A stretch of DNA of 12,125 nucleotides from NCBI GenBank assembly GCA_027619145.1, contig JAQCGA010000059.1, forward strand, positions 1 through 12,125, given 5' to 3'. The notes below the pieces were generated by a model. It had not been told where the DNA came from and ran no database searches. It worked only from the letters and a program-made list of their open reading frames with translations. Position 1 is the stretch's first letter. Each line of letters starts with the position of its first letter. The translations under genes and the position numbers were made by a program. Below are positions 6,763-12,125 of this stretch, one piece after another. This stretch comes from a bacterium (GTDB lineage: Bacteria > Latescibacterota > UBA2968 > GCA-2709665).

Positions 6763-6795
6763 TTTATCGACCGTCATCCCCTCCGCATTTATCGA
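6763..6795 (-). repeat. Pair of TCGATAAA direct repeats in the trmB leader
   Basis: TCGATAAA occurs on the minus strand at 6795-6788 and 6770-6763, exactly 25 bases apart, each followed by a purine-rich GGAGG or AGAGG stretch. The first copy sits at the predicted transcription start. It could be an operator pair or chance. Confidence 0.35.
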
Positions 6796-6802
6796 AGCGC
6801 AT

Positions 6803-6831
6803 AACATACCATATCCTCCAGACCCTGTCAA
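6803..6831 (-). promoter_or_regulatory. Sigma-70-type promoter of the trmB-SDR-rudS unit
   Basis: TTGACA (6831-6826), a 17-base spacer and TATGTT (6808-6803). The -35 is perfect and the -10 matches at four of six positions, including the most conserved ones. It begins 12 bases past the photolyase stop and predicts a start near 6796, giving a leader of about 105 bases before ATG 6691. Confidence 0.7.
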
Positions 6832-6843
6832 CTCCGCCCGCGT

Positions 6844-8196
6844 TCAGACCAGCGCGGCCACTTTCTGAACGTAGGCATCCATGTTGAACTTACGATCCAG
6901 ACCAGCGGAATTCATATAACGCACCGTCCCAAATACGGAGCGTTCTTTCCAGGGCCGGTCGTGTTTCCCAAAACACCAGGCCACGCCCGCGTACGAATTT
7001 GCATCCCGTCCGTCCAATTCGTACTTATTGTTCAAATACAGTGCGGTCTCAAACGCCTCTCCGGGCGTCTCGCTCCATTCCAGGACCTTCTTCCCCCAGT
7101 ACATCCGCATGTAATTGTGCATCTTCCCCGTTGCCACCATCTCCTGCTGCGCGGCATTCCAGTACGGGTCATGCGTCTCGCCCGCTTCAAATGCCTCCCG
7201 GTCGTATAGGAACTCCCTCGCATCCTCCTCATGCTTCGCCAGCGTCTTTTGCGCCCACTCCGGAATCACTTCGTACGTATGGTACCCGGGATTGTACCAC
7301 ACAAGATTCAAACTCAGCTCCCGCCGTACAATCAGTTCCTCCAGGTACACCTCGGTCTCACTCCGCCCAGATGCTTCCTGTACGCGCATCGCAATTTCCA
7401 GCGAGGAAATCTGTCCAAAATGCAGGTATGGACTCATGTGCGACACCGCGCCCAGAGCCGGACGATTCCGATCCTCTGCGTAGGTTGCCAGCCGCTCTGC
7501 CACGAACCGATCCAGCATCTCGTGCGCCCGGCTCGCTCCTCCTTTGAACATCCGTACCCGCCCTACGCTCCGGTCCACCTTCAATCCCTTCAACACCTCG
7601 TCCACGTCCTGTGCGTCCAGACCTTTAAAAGACATCCGGACAGACGGGTGCTTCACGTCCGTCTCCTCCACTGGCACCAGGTACTCTTCCAGGTGCCGGT
7701 GAATCTTCGGCCGGATCGTGCGCGCCGCATACTCCTCTTTATCCGACACCACCTCTACCGGAACCACCGCATCGCTCTCCACTTCCACCACCTGGCAGGG
7801 CACCTTCTCCGCCACCGTCTTCCGCCAGGACCGTTGAACCTTCAAATACCCCCGGTCCGTCACCACCAACGCCGCCTCCTTCGCCAGAACCAGCACCACC
7901 CGGTCCGGAGATCCGTAGCGTATCACGAACCGGATGCCGCGCCTCCGCAGATGTCGGTCCACCTCCTTCAGCCCCTCCAGCAAAAACGCATAGTGCCGCT
8001 CGTTCGCCTCGGGGTAATGATCCGTCAGCCCGAACCCCACCACTACCGGGAGGCTCCGCTCGTTCGCACGCCGTATGGCGTACTCCAGCGCGTGGTTCCA
8101 GGCCACCCGCTGCGCCTGTTGCATCCAGTAGAGAACATACCGGCCCGGCGCTTCTCCGAGTTCATTCAAGAACCTCACACGTTCTTCCTGGATCAT
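6844..8196 (-). CDS. phr: Class II CPD deoxyribodipyrimidine photolyase
   Basis: This FAD enzyme uses blue or near-UV light to split cyclobutane pyrimidine dimers in DNA. It has 450 residues, normal for the class. It belongs clearly to class II, the type found in animals, plants and some bacteria and archaea. The start has YVLYWMQQAQRVAWNHALEY (20-39). The C-terminal FAD domain contains ELIVRRELSLNLVWYNP, KMHNYMRMYWGKKVLEW, NNKYELDGRDANSYAG and CFGKHDRPWKERSVFG. These are the class II cofactor and DNA-contact blocks, with the tryptophan- and tyrosine-rich segments needed for electron transfer. ATG 8196 has GGGAG 4 bases upstream. The gene follows the DUF4345 gene, but a terminator-like hairpin lies between them, so its transcription is either by readthrough or from a weak promoter inside the end of DUF4345. 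No frameshift or missing block is visible. Confidence 0.96.
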   Translation of the reverse strand: MIQEERVRFLNELGEAPGRYVLYWMQQAQRVAWNHALEYAIRRANERSLPVVVGFGLTDHYPEANERHYAFLLEGLKEVDRHLRRRGIRFVIRYGSPDRVVLVLAKEAALVVTDRGYLKVQRSWRKTVAEKVPCQVVEVESDAVVPVEVVSDKEEYAARTIRPKIHRHLEEYLVPVEETDVKHPSVRMSFKGLDAQDVDEVLKGLKVDRSVGRVRMFKGGASRAHEMLDRFVAERLATYAEDRNRPALGAVSHMSPYLHFGQISSLEIAMRVQEASGRSETEVYLEELIVRRELSLNLVWYNPGYHTYEVIPEWAQKTLAKHEEDAREFLYDREAFEAGETHDPYWNAAQQEMVATGKMHNYMRMYWGKKVLEWSETPGEAFETALYLNNKYELDGRDANSYAGVAWCFGKHDRPWKERSVFGTVRYMNSAGLDRKFNMDAYVQKVAALV

Positions 8197-8208
8197 CTCA
8201 CTCCCTTT

Positions 8209-8236
8209 AAAAAAGGCCGGAGCAAAGCCCCGGCCT
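8209..8236 (-). terminator. Intrinsic terminator or attenuator directly before the photolyase start
   Basis: On the minus strand AGGCCGGGGC (8236-8227) pairs with GCTCCGGCCT (8223-8214) in a ten-pair stem with one G-U and a three-base loop. Six U residues (8214-8209) follow. The U-tract ends 3 bases before the photolyase ribosome binding site and 12 bases before its ATG. Confidence 0.8.
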
Positions 8237-8242
8237 CCTGCA

Positions 8243-8271
8243 AGTAGATCTCAATACACTTACAGCGGCAA
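8243..8271 (-). promoter_or_regulatory. Weak candidate promoter for the photolyase gene
   Basis: TTGCCG (8271-8266), a 17-base spacer and TCTACT (8248-8243), each four of six to consensus. It lies across the DUF4345 stop. Transcription would begin at about the base of the 8236 hairpin. It is weak, and noted mainly because a terminator precedes the photolyase gene. Confidence 0.25.
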
Positions 8272-8679
8272 GTCCCGCAGAATTCGTTCCGTCTCTTCCG
8301 AATGCCCGCACCGCTTCAGCGCAAACCATCCCCCCAGAAACCCCGCGCCCTCTATGGCCATCAGCACCCACGCCACGGTTCCGGCGGCACCCTCCACCGC
8401 CATGCCAAGCGTGCGCCCTGCCACCAGCCCACCAAATACCGCAACCTGTAACAGCGCACCGGCCCGCAACAACGAACGGTGCAGCGCCGCATAGCCCAGG
8501 AACAACCCAATGCCCAGATCCAGCCCACCGTACAACGCTCGCACATCCACAGCCGCAAGCGGGCTCTCCAGCCGAATCCCTATCTCACCCGCAAGTTCTA
8601 CCGGCCATACCAGAAACGCCACGCCCGTCAGTCCAAACAACACGCCAGCCGCAAACACAATGCCCCGCGCTCGTTTCAT
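8260..8679 (-). CDS. Small membrane protein, DUF4345-like
   Basis: The protein has 139 residues and about four hydrophobic segments, starting with a helix at about residues 6-25. It contains the segment VDVRALYGGLDLGIGLFLGY, which resembles the RAxYGG motif of DUF4345 proteins. That family has no assigned reaction. The start is ATG 8679: it overlaps the previous stop as ATGA, and AAGGAA lies upstream. A longer in-frame reading up to 9003 runs inside the methyltransferase gene and is rejected. Its tight coupling to the methyltransferase and DUF1295 genes suggests a role at the membrane in the same process, perhaps lipid modification. Confidence 0.82.
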   Translation of the reverse strand: MKRARGIVFAAGVLFGLTGVAFLVWPVELAGEIGIRLESPLAAVDVRALYGGLDLGIGLFLGYAALHRSLLRAGALLQVAVFGGLVAGRTLGMAVEGAAGTVAWVLMAIEGAGFLGGWFALKRCGHSEETERILRDLPL

Positions 8680-9716
8680 CCTGAATTCCTTCGACAAAAT
8701 CGGTAGTGCGACACACCCCACTCCTGTCCACCTGCATATCCCCACAGCTCTTCGCACGCCATAAAAAACATGCGCCACCGCTGTACCCAGCGTCGACTCT
8801 CTACTTCCCCGTAATGGGGCATCAGCACCTGTAAGATCGCCTTCCGGTTCCGATCCATATTCTCCAGCCAGCATCGGGCTGTTTTTGCATAATGCAAACC
8901 ATCCACCTGCCAGTGTTCTTCCAGAATCACATCCTGCTGAAAATACAGCAGCAAGTCGTCTGAAGGCATCAGCCCACCCGTAAAAAAATACCGCCCCATC
9001 CAATCCGTTTCATCCTCTGTCTCAAACGGATATGCAAATGCCCGGTGGGTAAAGATATGGATAAACAGCTTTGCATCTGCCTTCATCCACCCGGAAATCC
9101 GCTTTAGAATTTCGCGGTAATTTCGCAGGTGCTCGAACATTTCCACCGACACCACGCGATCGTACAATTGGTCCGCCTGAAAATCGTTCATATCCGCCGT
9201 CACCACAGCCACATTTCCAATGCCACGCTCCCTGCATTGGGCCTCAATAAATTCACGCTGCAACCGCGAATTCGACACCGCCGTAATCCGGCAGTCCGGG
9301 TACTGTGCGCCCATCCACAGCGTCAGTGACCCCCACCCGCACCCCAGCTCCAGCACGTCCATCCCGTCCTGAATCTCCGCTCGCTCACACGTAAGCGCCA
9401 GCATGGCCGCCTCTGCATCGTCCAGAGAACGTGTCCCGTTCTCAAAATAACAACTGCTGTATTTCATGTGCCGGCCCATCACGTACCGAAAAAAATCAGG
9501 GGGAAGCTCGTAGTGCTGCTCGTTTGCTTCCTGCGTATGTAACGCAACCGGTCCAGCTTCCATCTGCACAATCAACTCCCGGGTCGCCCGGTTCTGCGCC
9601 TCCACGTTCCCACGATCTTCCTGTTGCAACCGAGACCGCAACAATTTCCGAATTCCCTGACGAATCAAGACGTCCGGTGCCAGCCCTCGTTCTGCAAGTT
9701 CAATGCCCGCCTTCAT
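8676..9716 (-). CDS. CFA-synthase superfamily SAM methyltransferase, coclaurine-N-methyltransferase-like
   Basis: The protein has 346 residues. The SAM-binding motif is VLELGCGWGS (121-130). The upstream block HYELPPDFFRYVMG and MKYSSCYF (84-91), and the downstream VEMFEHLRNY (191-200), HRAFAYPFE and YFFTGGLMPS (243-252), place it in the cyclopropane-fatty-acid synthase superfamily. Details are closest to plant coclaurine N-methyltransferases and their bacterial relatives: ELPPDFF, CERAEI, WMGRYFF and the C-terminal WRMFFMACEELWGY. The glutamates and histidine of VEMFEH, important in both groups, are present. The position of the bicarbonate-binding cysteine of E. coli Cfa reads as Ser88. Substrates could be unsaturated phospholipid acyl chains or amines; this cannot be settled here. 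ATG 9716 has GGGAGG about 6 bases upstream. It overlaps DUF1295 by 17 bases and DUF4345 by 4. Such genes recur beside DUF1295 and photolyases. Confidence 0.9.
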   Translation of the reverse strand: MKAGIELAERGLAPDVLIRQGIRKLLRSRLQQEDRGNVEAQNRATRELIVQMEAGPVALHTQEANEQHYELPPDFFRYVMGRHMKYSSCYFENGTRSLDDAEAAMLALTCERAEIQDGMDVLELGCGWGSLTLWMGAQYPDCRITAVSNSRLQREFIEAQCRERGIGNVAVVTADMNDFQADQLYDRVVSVEMFEHLRNYREILKRISGWMKADAKLFIHIFTHRAFAYPFETEDETDWMGRYFFTGGLMPSDDLLLYFQQDVILEEHWQVDGLHYAKTARCWLENMDRNRKAILQVLMPHYGEVESRRWVQRWRMFFMACEELWGYAGGQEWGVSHYRFCRRNSG

Positions 9717-10512
9717 GTTTCACCTCCCGGGAAAACCACGGTACAAACACACTCGTCTCCCGCTGGTAGCGCCGGTACGCCTCTCCCCGGCTTTCCAATG
9801 CCCGTTTCTCCGTATAGGGAATTCCCGTCATAAAAAACAACAAATACAGCATAAATGCCGGTCCCAGAATAGTCATCCACCCGTACGGCGCGAATAGCCC
9901 CATGGGCACATACGCCCACCAGTGCAGCCACTCAAAAAAATAGTTGGGATGCCGTGAATACCGCCACAGCCCAATCCGACACACCTTGCCCCGGTTTTCC
10001 GGGTTCTGCCGGAATCCCGAAAGCTGCCGGTCTGCCGTCCACTCTCCCCCAATGGCTACAACCCACACCGCAACCCCCAGTACATCCCACCCCGTCAGGG
10101 CCGGATGTGCATTCATGGACACCACAAAAAAAGGCAGTGCGAACGCCATCACGAACAGCGCCTGCACCTGATAGAACATGAAAAAATTGACCTGTGCGCG
10201 TTCCCCCCATTGGGCCCGCAACATCCGATAGCGCCCATCTTCCTCCTGCGCTTTCAGAACCCGGTCCCGCAGCAGGTAAAACCCCAGTCGAAACGCCCAC
10301 GTCGCGCCCAGTGCCCCTGCAAGCAAACGCCGGGGGCCGTATCCGTCACCCCATACCGAATACAAAACTGCCAGTGCGCCCACCCCGAACGCCCAGGCCA
10401 CGTCCACGCTGCTGGCATCCTTCAACCGAAGCTGCAACAGCCACAGTACGAACATCGCCACCGATGCCAGCACGGCCCCCAGGACCAGGATAAGATACGG
10501 ATCCCCGTTCAT
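9700..10512 (-). CDS. DUF1295 membrane protein (steroid 5-alpha-reductase-like fold)
   Basis: The protein has 270 residues and about six or seven membrane segments. The DUF1295 hallmark is the C-terminal block NRGKVCRIGLWRYSRHPNYF (173-192) followed by EWLHWWAYV, then TGIPYTEKRAL and the end of the family fold near FVPWF. The same fold occurs in steroid 5-alpha-reductases and isoprenylcysteine methyltransferases. In bacteria the family is often next to CFA-like methyltransferases, and a lipid reductase role is plausible but unproven. The start is ATG 10512, which overlaps the DUF2878 stop as ATGA. A longer in-frame reading up to 10815 lies wholly inside DUF2878 with glycine- and arginine-rich junk and is rejected. 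Confidence 0.9.
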   Translation of the reverse strand: MNGDPYLILVLGAVLASVAMFVLWLLQLRLKDASSVDVAWAFGVGALAVLYSVWGDGYGPRRLLAGALGATWAFRLGFYLLRDRVLKAQEEDGRYRMLRAQWGERAQVNFFMFYQVQALFVMAFALPFFVVSMNAHPALTGWDVLGVAVWVVAIGGEWTADRQLSGFRQNPENRGKVCRIGLWRYSRHPNYFFEWLHWWAYVPMGLFAPYGWMTILGPAFMLYLLFFMTGIPYTEKRALESRGEAYRRYQRETSVFVPWFSREVKHEGGH

Positions 10513-11054
10513 CGCAACACCTCCTGAAAAACAACGGATTTCTGATGCCGTCCGTCCAGTGCCCGGTTCATCCATAACAATAATGGGAGTGCCACCGCCC
10601 ACTCCACCGCCACCCCAACCAGTCCCCACGGCTGGCTCAAAGCGATCGCGCCCAGATGCTCTCCTCCCAGGTAGGCCAGTGGCCCCCCCACCGCGCCCAT
10701 CCCTGCCGCCAGCGCGTAGCGTCCTCGTAAAAATGTCAGCGACGTATTCAGCCCCGTGGCAAAATTGATCCACAACGCCGTCATCCAGAGCGGACTCAAC
10801 CAGGCAACCGTCCACCCGGTGGAAAACGTCGCCAGCCCCAACACGCCCAGCGCCGTATCCAGTGCTGTACCCAGCAGAGCAGCCACCCCCAGAAGCCGTA
10901 GGTCACGCCTGCGGTCCCCCACCAGAATCAGGTGCAGACTCACCAGCCCCAGAACCACCAGCGGTCCCCAAAGTGCCTCTCCTTGAGCAGCGCCCAGCAC
11001 GCACGCAAACCAGCCCACCTGCAGCGCAATCACGTTCAGTACCCGGTACCCCAT
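10509..11054 (-). CDS. DUF2878 inner-membrane protein
   Basis: The protein has 181 residues and is almost entirely hydrophobic, with about six helices. Recognisable parts include VLNVIALQVGWFACVLGA at the start, LLGTALDTALGVLG and LSPLWMTALWINFATGLN in the middle and YLGGEHLGAIAL later. This matches DUF2878, a family without a known reaction that recurs next to CFA-type methyltransferase and DUF1295 genes in photolyase neighbourhoods. ATG 11054 is used: AAAGGA lies 4 to 5 bases upstream. TTG 11075 would overlap the receiver gene and has no site. It is linked to DUF1295 by an ATGA overlap. Confidence 0.85.
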   Translation of the reverse strand: MGYRVLNVIALQVGWFACVLGAAQGEALWGPLVVLGLVSLHLILVGDRRRDLRLLGVAALLGTALDTALGVLGLATFSTGWTVAWLSPLWMTALWINFATGLNTSLTFLRGRYALAAGMGAVGGPLAYLGGEHLGAIALSQPWGLVGVAVEWAVALPLLLWMNRALDGRHQKSVVFQEVLR

Positions 11055-11071
11055 AGAATCCTTTCTGCCGT

Positions 11072-11434
11072 TCAATCGAACGTCTTTTCCTCAATCAAAC
11101 TTTCCACCAGTTGAAGCAGTGCCTCAATCTGAAACGGCTTGCTCACAAACGCGTCAAAATCCTCGCCATCGGAAGACTTTTCAAGCGCATAGCCGGACAT
11201 GCCCACAAAGGGGATACCTGGCTCCAGCTTCCGAATTTCCCGGCACAACGACACCCCGTTCAGCCCCGGCATCTTCAGATCGCTCAGAACCAGATCTGGC
11301 CGACCAGAACGAACCTGTGCCAGCGCTTCGTACCCGTTTCGAGCTGCAGACACCTTATAGCCCCTGGAAGCGAACAGCCGTGCCAGCATCACAAGAATCA
11401 TTTCCTCATCGTCCACCACAAGAATCTGCGGCAT
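11072..11434 (-). CDS. Stand-alone response-regulator receiver domain (CheY-like)
   Basis: The protein has 120 residues and is a single receiver domain with no output domain. All the phosphorylation residues are present: the acidic pocket Asp8-Asp9, the phospho-acceptor Asp52 in LVLSDLKMPGLNG, the switch Ser80 in GMSGY and Lys99 in FVSKPF. It should therefore accept phosphate from a histidine kinase and signal through protein contact rather than DNA binding. No kinase is encoded in the window. ATG 11434 has GGGAG about 8 bases upstream and starts 23 bases after folE. Its position inside the folE-to-photolyase gene set suggests it reports on, or is induced with, the same stress, but its partner is unknown. 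Confidence 0.93.
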   Translation of the reverse strand: MPQILVVDDEEMILVMLARLFASRGYKVSAARNGYEALAQVRSGRPDLVLSDLKMPGLNGVSLCREIRKLEPGIPFVGMSGYALEKSSDGEDFDAFVSKPFQIEALLQLVESLIEEKTFD

Positions 11435-11457
11435 CTAATTTTCTCCCTTCAGGATAT

Positions 11458-12048
11458 TTACGCCAGCATCTCCACAGCCTGAATACGCAAATCCGCGTCG
11501 TCCTTAAACGACCCCACCACAATTCTCGTCCGCGTGGAAGAGCACGGATCGCTAATCCCGCGCACTCGCATACACGTATGCTCTGCATCCAGATCCACCA
11601 GCACGCCCACCGGATTCAACCGCATCATCACCTGTGCTGTTTCGGACGTGATGCGCTCCTGGATCTGGGGTCGGCTGCACAGCGTATTCACCACCCGGGA
11701 AATCTTGGACAGGCCCGTAATCTTTTCATCTGGCAAATACACCACCCGAGCCGTCCCGAAAAACGGAAGCAAATGGTGCTCGCAAAACGCAGAAAAACTA
11801 CAACGCACACACACCAGGCTGCTGGGTTTGGGCGCATCGAACGGCTTCAGGTGCTGGGCCGCAACCTCAATCGGATCTTCGTGATACTGGAAATGCTGCT
11901 GGTGAAACCGCGCCACCCGTGCAGGCGTCTCAGCCAGTCCGTTCACACTGGGATCATGACCCAGAAGCTCCAGTTGTTCCCGCACCAGATGTTCGTACGC
12001 CTCTGTCACCTTCAACCGCCCGTTCTGCTTGATCGTCTGAGTAAACAT
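11458..12048 (-). CDS. folE: GTP cyclohydrolase I (FolE)
   Basis: This enzyme converts GTP to 7,8-dihydroneopterin triphosphate, the first step of folate and tetrahydropterin synthesis and a precursor for queuosine. It has 196 residues; the length and motifs are normal for type I. The zinc ligands are Cys89 and His92 in FCEHHLLPFFG and Cys159 in EHTCMRVRGI. Other family blocks are GLAETPARVARF, ITGLSKISRVV and RPQIQERIT. ATG 12048 is chosen because AGGGAG lies 6 bases upstream; TTG 12063 overlaps that site. It heads the gene set leading to the photolyase. Similar linkage of folE to photolyase and cryptochrome genes occurs in light-induced loci of proteobacteria, where pterin supply may serve the antenna pigment. 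Class II photolyases usually do not use the folate antenna, so the purpose here may be different. Confidence 0.96.
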   Translation of the reverse strand: MFTQTIKQNGRLKVTEAYEHLVREQLELLGHDPSVNGLAETPARVARFHQQHFQYHEDPIEVAAQHLKPFDAPKPSSLVCVRCSFSAFCEHHLLPFFGTARVVYLPDEKITGLSKISRVVNTLCSRPQIQERITSETAQVMMRLNPVGVLVDLDAEHTCMRVRGISDPCSSTRTRIVVGSFKDDADLRIQAVEMLA

Positions 12049-12054
12049 ATGAGG

Positions 12055-12060
12055 CTCCCT
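12055..12060 (-). promoter_or_regulatory. Ribosome binding site for the folE start at 12048
   Basis: AGGGAG on the minus strand, 6 bases before ATG 12048. It excludes TTG 12063 as the main start. Confidence 0.65.
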
Positions 12061-12065
12061 CAAGA

Positions 12066-12075
12066 TGTGCGCACA
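12066..12075. promoter_or_regulatory. 10-bp perfect palindrome in the folE leader (possible operator)
   Basis: TGTGCGCACA reads the same on both strands and lies 18 bases upstream of the folE ATG. An AT-rich stretch (TTTATTTTTTA) just upstream could contain a -10 element, but I cannot place a convincing promoter before the window ends. A regulator site is possible, not shown. Confidence 0.3.
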
Positions 12076-12125
12076 AAGCGCGTAAAAAATAAACAGATGG
12101 ATGGAAAAACGGTTTTACCCTGTCG

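Noticed and set aside
6683..6781. Upstream ORF in the trmB leader starting MTVDKGRGWS
   Set aside because: The purine-rich run sits only about two bases before its ATG, the peptide is cysteine-rich with no resemblance, and it overlaps the trmB start in another frame. A regulatory leader peptide cannot be excluded but is not supported.
7231..8247. Plus-strand ORF of 338 codons opposite the photolyase
   Set aside because: Antisense to a gene with unmistakable class II photolyase motifs. No start site or family resemblance.
8680..9003. N-terminal extension of the DUF4345 protein by 108 residues
   Set aside because: It lies inside the methyltransferase gene, has no family resemblance, and ATG 8679 has both an ATGA overlap and a ribosome binding site.
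10513..10815. N-terminal extension of the DUF1295 protein by 101 residues
   Set aside because: The extra region lies wholly inside the DUF2878 gene in another frame, is glycine- and arginine-rich, and the ATGA-overlap start at 10512 begins the family fold correctly.

Overview
The window is bacterial chromosome, moderately GC-rich by eye and densely coding. All fourteen supported genes lie on the minus strand, so the transcription order is from high to low coordinates. The long plus-strand ORFs are antisense shadows of these genes. The organism is a Gram-negative-type (double-membrane) bacterium, because it carries an MCE/Mla lipid-transport set. The permease-first gene order, class II photolyase, long-form TrmB and the style of intergenic repeat would fit an FCB-type or candidate-phylum bacterium, but the lineage cannot be fixed from this sequence alone.

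Region 1 (12125 to about 8260) starts with a short leader, then folE (GTP cyclohydrolase I), a stand-alone CheY-like receiver, a DUF2878 membrane protein, a DUF1295 membrane reductase-like protein, a CFA-synthase/coclaurine-N-methyltransferase-like SAM methyltransferase and a small DUF4345 membrane protein. Spacing is tight, with ATGA overlaps, so this looks like one operon. A strong intrinsic-terminator-like hairpin follows, and the class II CPD photolyase gene (8196-6844) starts 12 bases after its U-tract.

Region 2 (about 6831 to 3091) opens with a good sigma-70-type promoter just after the photolyase stop. It drives trmB (tRNA m7G46 methyltransferase, long form), an atypical SDR with a DUF2867 tail, and a DUF523-DUF1722 protein of the RudS type (tRNA 4-thiouridine desulfidase). 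The unit closes with a clear intrinsic terminator. Regions 1 and 2 together resemble the photolyase/YbgA/SDR/CFA/DUF1295/DUF2878 neighbourhoods of proteobacteria that respond to light or singlet oxygen. My reading is a light-damage module combining DNA repair, tRNA demodification, membrane-lipid change and pterin supply.

Region 3 (about 3069 to 425) has its own TTGACA promoter and encodes an MCE transporter: MlaE permease, an MlaF-like ATPase and an MCE/MlaD substrate-binding protein. The ATPase is the most striking gene in the window. Walker A lysine, Q-loop glutamine, signature, catalytic glutamate and switch histidine are all substituted, so it looks like a pseudo-ATPase. Its reading frame may also continue by a one-base shift at a T5 run.

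Region 4 (424 to 113) is a non-coding spacer with three short tandem repeats and one GC-rich palindrome. The left edge (112 to 1) holds the N-terminus of another ABC ATPase.
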